In this document: positions 47,619 through 59,340 of the stretch, one piece after another
How positions within the stretch are numbered: position 1 is the stretch's first letter
Layout: each line of letters begins with the position of its first letter
Origin: Desmodesmus armatus
Lineage: Eukaryota; Chlorophyta; Chlorophyceae; Sphaeropleales; Scenedesmaceae
Assembly: GCA_007449985.2 (NCBI GenBank)
Contig: VIIQ02000186.1
Span: 110,679-174,678 of the forward strand
Direction: 5' to 3'
Length of the DNA: 64,000 nt
The notes under the pieces: generated by a model
What the model was told of the DNA's origin: nothing
The model's input: only the letters and a program-made list of their open reading frames with translations
Database searches by the model: none
Made by a program: the position numbers and the translations under genes

Positions 47619-50600
47619 CAAGCACCAATCTCGGCCAGAAGTGCGGCCTGTGCTATGCCAAAGGTGGGTAGGCCATGCTATCACACAGTGAGCCTAAGCT
47701 GCTGCGCACAGTCTCAAGGGCCCTGCTCTGCAATTAGTCTATTTGAAAAGGATGATGTACACACCAGGTACATCAGTTTGTGTTCCTTAGGGGTTTGGTA
47801 TCTGCTGGCATACAACCCCTGCTTTGTTGCTGCTGCCTTTGGTGCTTGTGTCACTGCTGCCCTACTGCCGCTGCTCTTTCTTGTACATGCCCCTGCTGCT
47901 GTAGGTGTTCAAATCCATTCTATGGCCCCTGCTGCTGCCCCTCCACAACATCCACTGGTGAGGGGCTGTCTGCTGCTCCAGTAGTCAGCACAATGACTCT
48001 AAACTTGTCATGTTTGCGGTTCTGTTGGGCCGGCAGGTGACGCTGCTAAATGCATCAGCAAGGGCAGCAGCAGCACATGGCAGATCACAACTCATCGTGT
48101 CCAGCGCCTGCAACGCAGGGTGCTTACTCACCGCGTGTTGACAGTACCTCTTCTGATCATGCACAGCAGCAGCTGCCACAAGCACAATGCTCAGCCGCTA
48201 AATCTTGTACATGCCAGAATGACAGACGTCTGATGACTGTGTGTCTTCATGCAGGCTGGCCTGGCTGCGCGCCCTGTTGGCTCTTTGTGCATCAGCCTCT
48301 GGTGCTGGCATCACCGCAGCTAGCACATGCCCTTCCCCCCTGTGGTCAAAGGTCTGTCAGCTTGGCTGAGGGCGCAGTTGGTGTTGTGTGACACAGCAAG
48401 CTGCGGTGACAATCAGCAGCACAACAGCCGCAACACTGTCCTTCCCTGCAGCACCACCTGCGGCATGTGTGTGGCCTTTGAGTACGTTGATTGTCATGGG
48501 CAGGCAATACGGCATAATGCACTGAAGACAGCTGTGCAGTGGCGTCATGACGCCACTGGCAGTGGCGGGCTGCCACTTGTGGCTGTAAGTGCTACCCGGC
48601 CCTGCAGGTGTCTGTCACTGCAGATGTGGCATAATGGCTGTGCTTGAATTGCGGATAGTGTTGGTAACATCTGCACTGCTACACGGAAGTTTGAGGCAGA
48701 CTGGGTGCCAGCCAGTGGCACACCCTTGACTTACGTAATGTGTGATTTTGCCTGAAAGTTGGTGTTGGATGCAAGCCACACAGACACATGCTGTTGCAAG
48801 GCTGTGATGCAGTTCACGCAGCACTCAAACCTCTGCGCCTGGGTTCATGCAAACAGTGATGCCAATGGACTTCCCTGTTGTGTACCGAGCACAGCATGAG
48901 TCGAGAATTTTGCATGCGACACTGCACCCATGATTGTGTGGCTACCGTCAGCTGAGAAGTGTTTGTAGGAGGTTGGGTGGGTTTGAACCACGCCCAGTAC
49001 AGTGGTGGGGTGCCACAGTACTGCCTGCCAGGACCCCAGGAGAAGGATGGAGCGAGTGAACGAATTTGCTGGCAGGGCTGACACCCTGCTGCCTGTGAAA
49101 CTGACAGAAGCTTCAGCAACACCCCCAGCAGACTGTGATGTGCTAGCCATCACAGCTGTGTCACATGCATGCCCCAGTGCGGGGAAGCCTGTGTTTAGTG
49201 TCGCACAACGGCACTCTTGAGCTCTTCCTGGAAGAACACTAGGGAAGCAGCCCAAGCAGTGCATGACGGTTGGGCCCAATGTTGCTGCTCTCGAAGGACG
49301 GGAAAGGGAGCTGGGCAGCACCTGCGGCAAGGAAAGGGTTAAATACGCGTTTGGGCTCCTCGATGGTGGCGCCAGCTGCCCAGCCCGCGCAGTGCCCTCA
49401 CGAGCCCGCCTTCTTCAGTCATGCGTTTTGTGGGCCACAAACTATTTGCAGCACAAGCGAAAAAAGTAATATATGTTCGAAAGTTGTGACAATGTGAAGT
49501 CTGCGCTCAGTGGCGCATCAATGACCTCCCTGCTCCCTAGGGTTTGAGTATGAGAGGAGTGCAGTTTCGTGCTGTCATTGAGTAGCTTCAAAGCAGAATT
49601 CCGACATTCGGCAAATGCAGTACACTGCAAGTTTACCCCCCCCCCCTTTATTCCCTTTGAAACCATTGAGGTCAGTCACTGACCACTGAGTGGCGGCAGC
49701 CTGCATACGAGGGTTTTTAACACTTGCGGCAGATAGACTAATTCAACCGCCAGCCTGGATGATGCACTCATGAGGGGGGCCTGACTAGACTGCCAGCTTC
49801 AAGCATACCTGTGGGGAGCAAGCACCCGCTGGACACCGAGCGGACAGTCAGCAGCAGGGCACATCAGATGCTGGGGCAGATGGGTGAGGCTCAGTTTGCG
49901 CTGTGCCCAGTGTTTGTTTACAGCATGCAAGTTTGTCTACATCAAGCTGCCTGATGACAAATACAATGCAGCATGGTCCCTTTTGCCAATTGGCCCTGGC
50001 AATTGCAAAGGGTGCAGTGCGGCCAGCGAAACTCGTAGTGTGCGGCCCGTTGTAGCCATTGGGTATTCCAAGGTGGTCAAAAGTGTATTTTCCCTCAAAG
50101 CTGCTTGGATGGATGCCACTCTTGCTGAAGCACTAAACCTCACTACACGCGCAGGACAGCCCCGTTTAACGTCAACCACTGCCACAAACACGTTCATCAG
50201 AGCTTCCGTTGGCTCTCAAGGTCCGCATCGTTGGTGCATTGTGAGCCTACAGGCTTCCAAGCATTCCACGCAGCAGCCATCAGCAAGTCATCGCGTTGGA
50301 GGGACTGTTCACAGGCCTTTAGCATGGCTCTTATGCTTGCAAGGTTGAAGCCAATTGTACGGGACGCTATTTTGTGCGGGAACGTGGGGCATGCGCTGCG
50401 TCCTGCCATTCAGACAGGGGGGAGCCAGCAGCAGCAGCAGCAGCAGGCACCGATACTGGTGAGTTTATAGAGCGTCTACACCGGCATACTACTGAGTAAG
50501 ACCTGGAACGCAACTCTGCGTTGTTTCGTGTTGAACCGATGGCCAGTTTGCAAGTACACCATCGGCGATGGCACCCGCTACATCACAATCATAGGATGCA

Positions 50601-50676
50601 CAGGGCAGCATCTCAGCTCACCACACTACGTTAGACTCACGTTTGGCTTGCGTTCACGTCTATTGTTGTCGTGTAT
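47619..50676. other. Gene-poor region
   Basis: No family recognised. Features seen: a perfect palindrome GTGGCGTCATGACGCCAC near 48539-48556, and paired open frames on both strands at 49884-50409 (plus 154 aa; minus 86 and 70 aa) without a known domain. The minus pair could be one small split frame, but nothing supports it. A (CAG) run lies near 50430. Confidence 0.4.
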
Positions 50677-50963
50677 ATGCAGCAGTCAGCAAAGGAGCGC
50701 CAACGTCTTCAGTTCATCAATGCGGACTTCTATGAGCTCCACACCAACTCAGGAAGCTTCGACGAGTCTTTCAAGAACGTCCGTGACTGCCAATCTGGCT
50801 TCAGCGCTGGAGACGTTCAGGTGAGGCTACAGCAGTGGTGGTGAAGGCTGCAGGCACAGCACTGCCCATACACCGCAGACAAACAGCCATCAGATCTGTT
50901 TCGAGTAGTTGAGCAGACCACGGGCATGTACTGCTGTGCAGCACAGCTCATGTGCACAGCAGC

Positions 50964-50994
<31 letters not shown>

Positions 50995-52691
50995 CAGCCT
51001 GGCAGGGACGACATGCAGTAGCAATCATGTTCCCCCATGCAGCACAAAAACCTACAGCCAGTGCCCATGCAGCACACAAACCTACAGCCAGTGCACTTTC
51101 TCCTCAGGGAGGCAAATTCATGTTGCAATCGCACATCAAAACACTACTAAGTAGCTGTCATTGACTGGGTTGCTGGTACCACTGCTAGCCCACAACTGCC
51201 GTTCACCAACATCCTCTCATGCCCCACCCTTGCCTCCCACCCCTTCCGCTGCTGCAGGACACAAGCTCCCTACACTCTGCTGCTGACTGCCTGGCAAGCA
51301 TTCAGAGCCCTGACTACCTTGAGTTTGACAATTACAAGCCTGCCCGCTACCAGCCTGGACCCTGCACACAACCGCCCTTTGCCGAGCCCTCCCACACCCA
51401 ATGGCTCAACCTCAAGTGGAGTGCAGGTGCTATCAACCAGGCCATTGCACACGAGCTGGCATCAGACAGCGCCTGGCAGGTGAAGGGTGCTGCTGCAGCG
51501 GGGCACACTCAGGTGGGACAGGTGAAGAAGGTCAAGAAGGTGACCAGCGTGGCTGCTGCTTCAGCTTCTGCTGCACCAGTGCTGCCCCACCTGCCTGAGA
51601 GCTGTGGGGTGTCAGCACAGCAGCCAGCTGTTAGCAACACACCTGCAGCAGCAGCAGCACCCACAGTAGCAGCAGAAACAGCAGCAGCAGCAATGCTATT
51701 GCTGGTGCTGGTGCCAGGGCTCACAGCGGCAGCAGCACTCATGCTGTTCCTCACAGCTGCAGCAGCAGTCATGCTGCTGCTAGTGGCGGCCGCAGCAGCA
51801 GCTTCTGCAGCAGCAAAGGACCTGCTGGCAGCAGTGGCAGGCGAGGACATCTACGCGCTGCCCCCACACCTGCACAGGCAGCACGAGGTGCACTGTGCAG
51901 ACGGCAGCATCACCACAGCAACAATCAATGCCAGCAGTCTGAGCATGCTGCCCCTGTCCCTGTCTACCTCTGAGTACACAGCTACCCTGGGCCAGCCCCT
52001 CATTAGTGCTGGCAGCTCCCTGGCCACCCACAGCAGCAACCATTGGACCTGCCAGATCAGCAGCAAGAAGCTGCACCTGTGGGACCGCAGCAACAGCAGC
52101 AGCAGTGGCAGCAGTGGCATTGGCGGCGGCGGCTTCACCGGCAGCATCAGCAGCGGTGACTACTTTGGCAGCTACGGCAGCTGCAAGTGCCTGGTGGTGG
52201 GCTCACCCCACTGCAGCTGCATGACACACTACGTCAGCAACAGGGTGGTGTTCAGCACTGCTGGACTGTCTACAAACACGAGCCTCATGCGCTCCTACAG
52301 CAGCATCAGCAGCAGTGACAGCTACTGCATGCCTGCTGCAGAGTCCAGCTATGGCAGCAGCAGCAGCAGCAGCAACAGCAGCAGTGGCACCCCGTCACCG
52401 TTGCCGGCTGACGAACCTGCAGACATACCAGTCACAGACATCTACGCCCTGCCCCCTCACCTCCACAGGGTGTCCTTCACAGGCTGCAGCATTAGCGTGA
52501 TCACTGCAAGTGCCATCCAGTTCCTACCCCCCACACTGACTACCGCTGAGTATGCAGCCACCCTATGCCAGCCCATCACCACTGCTGCTGCCCACACCCT
52601 GGTCAGCCCAAGCAATATCCACCTGCGCGTCGGCGGCAGCTGCAGCAGCCGCACAGGCAGCAATAGCAGCATCAGCGGCAGTGGTCTGTAG
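50677..52691 (+). CDS. Ala/Ser-rich protein with internal repeat, unknown function
   Basis: Exons 50677..50820 and 51258..52691 join in phase 0 to ~525 aa (GTGAGG donor, CTGCAG acceptor). The ATG at 50677 overlaps a possible acceptor (ATGCAG), so further exons upstream cannot be excluded. The N-terminal ~120 aa look like a normal globular segment (NADFYELHTNSGSFDES, FDNYKPARYQPGPC). Then come Ala/Leu runs that could be membrane-spanning or simply GCA/CTG repeat translation. A ~50-aa unit occurs twice (EDIYALPPHLHR...LSTSEYTATLGQP and TDIYALPPHLHR...LTTAEYAATLCQP), separated by a Ser-rich linker. The stretch 51480-51842 starts with GTGAAG after a CAG and may be an intron. No family recognised. 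Confidence 0.5.
50963..50996. repeat. Poly-C followed by (CA)n
   Basis: About 18 C residues run directly into eight CA units, inside the intron of the Ala/Ser-rich gene. Confidence 0.95.
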
Positions 52692-55667
52692 GGTCACTAG
52701 GCCCCAGACTACTGCAGCTAGCTCTGCTGCCAAGCCAGACTGACAGGCGGCACCTGCCGTCGCACTTGACCAGTGGCCTTGCCCTCATTCTGTGAATGTT
52801 GTGGCGGGGCCAGTTTGTATGAGGCGAGGCCATGGTGATGGTGGTGTCACGCGATCTGAGCTCTACTGGGTGCATTAGCGCTAAGCACAGTGGTTATGTG
52901 CTTGAGATGGACGTATGTACTGCGAGGCATGCTTGACAGACAAGGTGGACAGTGGCGGGCTGACAGGCGACGCCTGCTGTCGTGCTGAGTGTGTCTTACC
53001 ATCATGTTGTGAGGCAAGGCCAGTTTTTCTGTGAAGGCGGGGCCAGTTTTCATGCGTGTGTGAATGTTGATTGCCACACAGAGTTGGGCCTGATGGGCGC
53101 CGACTTCCTGGCAAGGCCGCACTAGGACTGGGTGATGGGGCAGCTTCCCTCTGCCGTTGTGGCTAGCTGGCTATGCTAAGGATACTGTAGTTATGCTTAT
53201 GGTTTACCAGATTTTGGTGGCACACCCACGGGGGTTGTGCCGTGTTATAAGTGGTTGTGGAGTATTTGAGTGGTTGGAGTGTGGGTGATGCACAGGTGGT
53301 GGGGCTAGAGCCGTCAAGCTCCAGCTCTGCTTTCAGTTCCTTGGATTGGACTTTGAGTGGAATTTGATGAGCACTGGTACCGCCCACCTCAGGATGTTCC
53401 AGCACTCATGCGCGAAGGAAGTGTTCTGCATGTTGTGCGGTTAATGCGGCGGCCTTGCAGTGACGATGATCTGACCTGCTGGTATGGTGGTGCTGACACA
53501 CACCTTTTTTGATGCTTGGTGATTAGGCTGTGTTGGCGTTTGGCCACCGAAAAGGTGGTGATGGTGGCATGGTGGGTGGTGCGGCTGTGCCATACTTGCT
53601 GTTCTGACTTGTATGCATGTGGAAGCAAGCCCCCTCACGAGATTGATACACTTGCTGCTGTGCACTGCTGGGCGTGTGTGCTGCATTGGGGTGCGGGGCA
53701 CATAGACTCAGCCCAAAACCCTGTTTGGCATGTGGTACAGTACATGCACATTGCTGCGCCAGAGTGCTACCGCTGTCTGCTTTGTTCATGTTCAGGGGGG
53801 CGATGTAGCGTGCTGACACATGACGTAGGGCCCCTTGTGGGTTGCGCTGATTGGCGTGTTATTTTCTGAATGTGCATGACTTGTGTTAGTGTCAGGTGTA
53901 TGAGTACTGTGCAACAGATGTGCCATAGCAAGCCCTTCTCGGCTGTGACAGCGCATCCACGTTGCTTGCTGCTGCCGGAGCAGCAGGCCATGGACGCATG
54001 CAGCTGGTCGCCCAGACTGCTGTACACAGTACCCTACACTGCCCCCTTGCCTGACTGCAGGGCTGTGGCTGTGATTGCCCAATGAGCCTTTTGTTAACGT
54101 TGGCTCCCCAAACGGGTGATGTTCTGTGTAACATCCAATTACTGATCTGATTCCGGTCTTCAAGACTAAGTGACGTATGGTCTGCTATATGTAGTTTCTT
54201 GGGGGGCAGGGGGTTTGAGAGACGGGGGGGGGGGGGGGGGGGTACGTCGAGTGGGCACCTTCATTGGCCCTAGGTTCGCTGGCTGATGCCGAGGTTGTGA
54301 CTTTGTATTGTATTGTAAGTTTGTCAAAGTAACATACTGTTTGTGACGCAGTGAACAGAGATGCAGACCCCTTTCAAAAAGGCTATCAGGCTATGTTGCT
54401 GGCAGGCCTGGCCCTACAAGATTGCCGCAGCTGCTGCAAGGTGCAAGCGGTCAACTGCATGTGGTCTGTGCGCATCCCTCCTGCCTGCAACGTGAGGAAC
54501 ACCACCTGTCGCACCCATGCCCACCTTGCCTGCCGCACATCACAGTGATAGTGTGACAGCACAACAGCGAGGCGCCAGGTCCTGCTCCTGCTCCTGCCTG
54601 AGCATTTTGCTGTTGCTGTTGCTCCTGCTGCTTCTATGACATCTATGTGCTGCTCCTGCTCTTGCTCCTGCTCCCCGCGCCTGCCGCAGCTGTTGTGTGC
54701 ATCTGCGCCCGGCCATGGCATGCAGGCTAACTGCATGACTACGTACACGGATATCCCGATGCAGCTTGCTGCAGTTGTTGCGCTTGCTGGCGCTGTGCCA
54801 CCCCCGTACACCCTCTTGAAGATTTTTCGCAGCAGCCTCTGCATTCCACGTCGCTTCAGCATGCCTCAGTTAGCTACCAAGCTCATGAGCATGGGTATAC
54901 CACCTACGCGTAGGCTAGTGGTCAAGTACTGTATACATGTTCCATGGAGGGAGCTCAGTATTGAGGCTTGTGAGAGGGTTCATCGGTTCTTTTGGACACA
55001 ATGTCAAGGTCCTGCCTTCCGCCTTCTACTTCACCTGCTGTCATGACATCAGGGTCTGTCCACAGTCAAACCATTTTCAACAAATGCCAACCCGGATGGA
55101 AGCAGGAACGCGTGTCGCCCATGCGTCCATGCGCTATTGTGTTCTCCTGCGCTCGTTTGCGCAGTCAGGCAGCCTTTAAGTTCGACTGCAAGCTTTTCAT
55201 GTCCACCCAGATCTGATCAGCAGACACAATTCAACAAGCAGTCCCCGTCAGCATTCATGACTGATAACTCTCAAGCAAATAAATCAGACAGCCGTGAAGG
55301 CCTGCAGGATGCCATTGGGTGAGCAAAGCCACTGCTGCTCTTGGGAGGGTCTAGTTGTCCCAGTCCCTGCCAGTCCAGTCTGGCCTCCAGACTCCCACCT
55401 CATGTACTCACTCCGAACAGCACGTGCCTTTGACCGGTTAAAAACCCCTTGCACGGCATGCCCAAGCCAGCTCCTTTGTGTAACATCAAACGCTGCTGCT
55501 GTGATTTTAGCATCCTGCTGCTGCCCTCTGGTATTCCATTGCATCAGCAGCAAGCAGGCACATGCGCATGTGTATGCTCCACTGCTTCTGAGTCTTGATT
55601 CAAAGCAGATAACAGTGGTCGTGTCTGGCTTGTGTTATGTTGCAGGCTGGCAGCAGAGGAGGATCCC
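52692..55667. other. Gene-poor region with short repeats
   Basis: Two copies of a diverged segment (CTGACAGGCG.C.CCTGC.GTCG ... GGGGCCAGTTT) sit at about 52738-52820 and 52958-53055. A 19-nt G run is at 54224-54242. A 65-codon plus frame at 54351-54548, preceded by TGTGACGCAG, is Cys-rich (CRSCC, CNVRNTTCRTH) and might be a stray exon. A 136-aa plus frame (54636-55046) begins in CTCCTG repeats and is unassigned. The promoter and 5' UTR of the next LRR gene lie at the right end. Confidence 0.4.
54224..54242. repeat. (G)19 homopolymer
   Basis: Uninterrupted run of 19 G on plus. Confidence 0.95.
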
Positions 55668-57494
55668 ATGCAGCTACTGCTGCCGGACCCCTGCCTGCTG
55701 GCAGTGCTGCAGCACTGCGCAGACGACCTGGCCAGTCTGTTCAGCGCAGCGCGCGCGCACAGCAGGCTGCACCAGGCAGCTGTGATGGCACTCAGCAGCA
55801 TAACAGTGGACGGGCTCTCACAGCAGAAGGCCGACGGTCTGCTGCAGTACCTCTCCAAACATGGGCAGCATGTTGACAGCATGGACCTTGCAGCTGTTGA
55901 CAGAACCACCAAGTGTTATGGTCAAGGTACAGTCCAACTGCGTCAGCTGCCCCCCAAACTGCAGCTTGCCAGCCTCAAGTGGCACGGCATGCATGTGCAG
56001 TTGCAGCCAGGCAGTGGGTTCCAGGGTGTGGTGCGGCCTGGGGTATCTCTCAAGCAGCTGCGGCTATATGACTGCAGGCTGCTTGATGGGGAGGAGGGGC
56101 TGGCAGCAGCACTGGCCCTGGTGCCGAGGCTAGAGTTCCTCGTGCTCGCCATCCTGCATCAAGAAGAGTCACGTAGGCTGATTGTCTCAACACACGTGCT
56201 GTCAGGGCTGCAGCAGCTCACTGTCCTGGGACTTGGTGGGGTGCACATGGAGGGCCCTGACCAGGGGGCCCCTGCCCTGCAGCCGCTGCAAGCTCTGACT
56301 GGGCTGGTTGACCTGCGGCTGTGGTTGCATGAGCCTGCAGTCATCAGCACCAACATGCTGTCGGGCTTGCAGCGTCTCACCTGCCTGGTGTTGGTAGGGT
56401 TCCCTGACAGCCCCGCTTCGGAGACTCTTGAGTTTGAGCCAGGTGTCTTGGCTGGCAAGTCTCAGCTGCAGGTGCTGCAGTTGAGCTGTCGTATAGCTGG
56501 TGCTGCAGCTGGGGTTACGCAGCTACTGCGCCAGCTGCTGCATCTGCAGCAGCTGACACACCTGAGCTTGCGGCTGGGTGAGGTGTGGGTGGGCGATCCT
56601 CCAGCAGCAGCCTTGTCAGCGTTATCAGCCCTGACAGCAAGCAGCAAGCTGCAGTACCTCTACATCACACACGTCATGCTGCCAGCAGCTGCTTTACAGC
56701 ACATCTTCCCTGCCGGCAGGCAACTGCAGCACCTGCAGTCTGTGACGATTTGTGGGTATTCGGAGCCAGCACCAGGCGGCAGTGTGACAGCTTTCGGAAC
56801 CCGCCTTGTCAGCTGCTGCCCGGGCCTGCAGAGTTTAGACCTGCGGCGTCTACAGGGCAGTGCGGAGGTGCTGGTCCCTCTGCAGGGGCTGAGTGGTCTG
56901 CACACTCTTCTGTTGGACAGCTGGTGGAACAGCTTTGAGGCTGTGTGTCGGCTGACGGGGCTGGGGACGCTGCACCTAGCTGTTCCCGACAGTGCAGAGG
57001 GGCTGTTGTTGCAGCTAACACAACTGCAGCAACTGACATGCCTCAACTTTACCGGGCACTCGAAGGAGTGGAGTGGTACATTGACAAGCAAGGTGGGTGG
57101 TGACGCTAGGTGTAGGGCTCTCAGTCCCCTGTTCGATTGTGTCAAGGTGTAAGCTGGGTTGTTACTGCGCATGCATGTACCATTGTCAGTCGCACACTGA
57201 TCCACTTGTGTTCTTCCACACATGACTCCATACTGTCACTTGAGGGCTGCACAGCATGGCAGCAATTCTACTTGCTGATTTTGCAGGGCGTCACGTCACC
57301 CAAGTATGTGGATGCTGCTGTTTGTATCTGTATTTGCACAGGACCCTGGTGATGAGCCTGTGTGGCGCCAGATTCTGCGGCTCCACCTCGACCACAGCGA
57401 CCCCCAGGTGGCAGAGCAGGCGGCAGCAGCCCTGGGAGAGCAGCCATCGCACGCGGGCCCTTGTGTCACGCCACCTGCAGTACCTGCAGTGTAG
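55668..57494 (+). CDS. F-box-like/LRR protein, two exons, altered start
   Basis: Exons 55668..57092 and 57342..57494 give 525 aa. The family acceptor (TATGTTGCAG) and following G are at 55645-55646, but the expected ATG is CTG (gCTGGCAGCAGAGG compared with gATGGCAGC in paralogues). I therefore start at the next in-frame ATG, 55668 (MQLLLPDPCLLAVLQ). CTG initiation at 55647 would add seven residues. The F-box-like head is intact and LRRs fill the rest. The donor is GTGGGT; the last exon begins DPGDEPVWRQILRLHLDHSD and is extended by ~15 residues (QPSHAGPC...VPAV) past the usual end. Confidence 0.85.
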
Positions 57495-59340
57495 CACTGA
57501 GTACTGGGCACAGAGGTGGCTATGCCGGCAGGGGCAGGGCTGGCAAACTGACCAGCAGCAGAAGCTGGGTGGCCGTGCGACTGCGGCGGTTGTGCTGTAC
57601 TGCTGATGAGTAGCTGTGCAAATGCGTCAGCAAACACATGTGTTAGGCTGTGCTGTATGCTGTGGCTGCTGCGGTGGAGGCTGTGCTGCTGGTGAAAATT
57701 GGCCCCTGTTGTGTGGTGTGAGCGCATGTCACGCAGGTTGCCTGCAGCAGCAGTGCTGCACAGAGTGTCATGTCAGGGTGTTGGCGCTGCTTGGGAGTTG
57801 GTTGCGCAGCTACGTGCATACTGTGTTCGACCCTGTCTGCATTGACAAGGTGGTGTGCTGTGCGGGTGTGGCCTCCCCTCAGCGTGAGGTGCATAGGCCC
57901 TGGGGTATAATGTTTGCGCTTTGCCTACGCTTCTGGTCATAATTTGTTGCCACCCTCAAGATACAGCATGGTTTTGAGCAGTTGTGAGAGGAGTTGCTTG
58001 TGTTCTGGCCAGCAAGGGTACAGCCCTGCATTGCTTGCGCTGGTCGGATCAGCCCCTGGCTGTATGCACCTCAACGGCGTCTTGTTGATAGCCTCGAACA
58101 GCCCGCCCTGCCTGTGGTTATGGACCACATCTTTTTCAGTGCTTGGTTTTCGTGAGAGCCAGACAAATTCATGGGATTGCCTCCTGCTGGCATGATCACC
58201 GCAGCCAGTGCTGATCCTGCGGCCACATGAAAATGCACCATGCAGGCATGTATCTTTGTTTTTGCTTGGCTTGGCGCCTTCAGCACGAGGCATGGGGAGT
58301 GGTGTTGTTGCACAAGGACGCAAGGCTGAATCTGTTAGGAAATTTTGCAACGGTAACAAAGTTGATGTTGATTGTTGAACACTCAAATAACGCCTAACAG
58401 CGGATGAGTCATGCATGTTGGTTATGGGCCAGGTTGGTTGAGTCAGAGCCAAAATCAACCTACACCAGGTGGTGCTCGCAGTACAATCACAATCAACACT
58501 CCCTGTACCAAACTCAGCTTTCATGGTTGCTTCTGTTGAACACCTGCCACTGGGACTAAATCTGATCTGCCCTTCAGCAGTGGGGTGTGTCACATGTGAC
58601 CCCCTCGAGTAGGGGATGGGGAAGCCAGGCCCAGCAGAGTTTGATAGCGTGCGAGCAGGGCCATCTCTTTGTGTCATTTGAACTCCGTAACAGGTCACCA
58701 GCACGTCTACAATGGGGCTATTGGTCTCTCCTGCACCCCCCTCTGCCCTGTCATTGCAACCTTGGACACGCGATGAGACTAGTTCGTGAGTGGAAGCCTC
58801 TCAACGACAAAATGTAAATGGGTTGATTGAAGTCAAACCAAACAAGGAACAACTGCTACACGGATCTTCTCAGGTGCCGGTTGTGGGCCAAGAAGAGTGA
58901 GTGGCATGATCATGAGTGAGTTACCAGCTGAGCTGGTGCTGCGAAGCTCAGCTCGCTGCCTGCCAGCTGCAAAATTTACGTACAGAATCACAGGTATTTA
59001 TCTGCAATTATTGCTTCAATCTTGCACCACCTGGACCATGTGACAGCTTCATCTCAGTGCCATGGTCTACTGCTGCAGTGCTTGCAGCCCAACAAGCTCG
59101 TTTGCTGAGGGAGCAGAGGCCTACTATGAACTTATCTACGCTCTGAGACATTGAAACAACTTTACAAGTGCGTGCATGCTGTGTTGCCTCCTCTACTGCC
59201 TGCAGTGGTGTGCCACCCAACTTGTCAGCTGGGAGTCTGTTGTGCCTTCTCAACTTGTGCTGGCCTCAGCTCAGCTCGGCTATCGCTTCAAAGGAATGGT
59301 ATTTATTCCATATCCTCTTTGCCCCTGCTGCCTGCTGCAG
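57495..59340. other. Spacer between two LRR genes
   Basis: A 255-aa minus frame at 57937-58704 has no recognisable domain or splice support. The 3' UTR of the upstream gene and the promoter of the downstream gene must lie here. Confidence 0.4.

Noticed and set aside
49884..50409. Small gene on either strand in this interval
   Set aside because: Frames on both strands compete, none has a domain, and splice signals do not favour either.
57937..58704. A 255-aa minus-strand frame
   Set aside because: No recognisable domain, no exon signals and unremarkable composition; probably chance in DNA with few stop codons.
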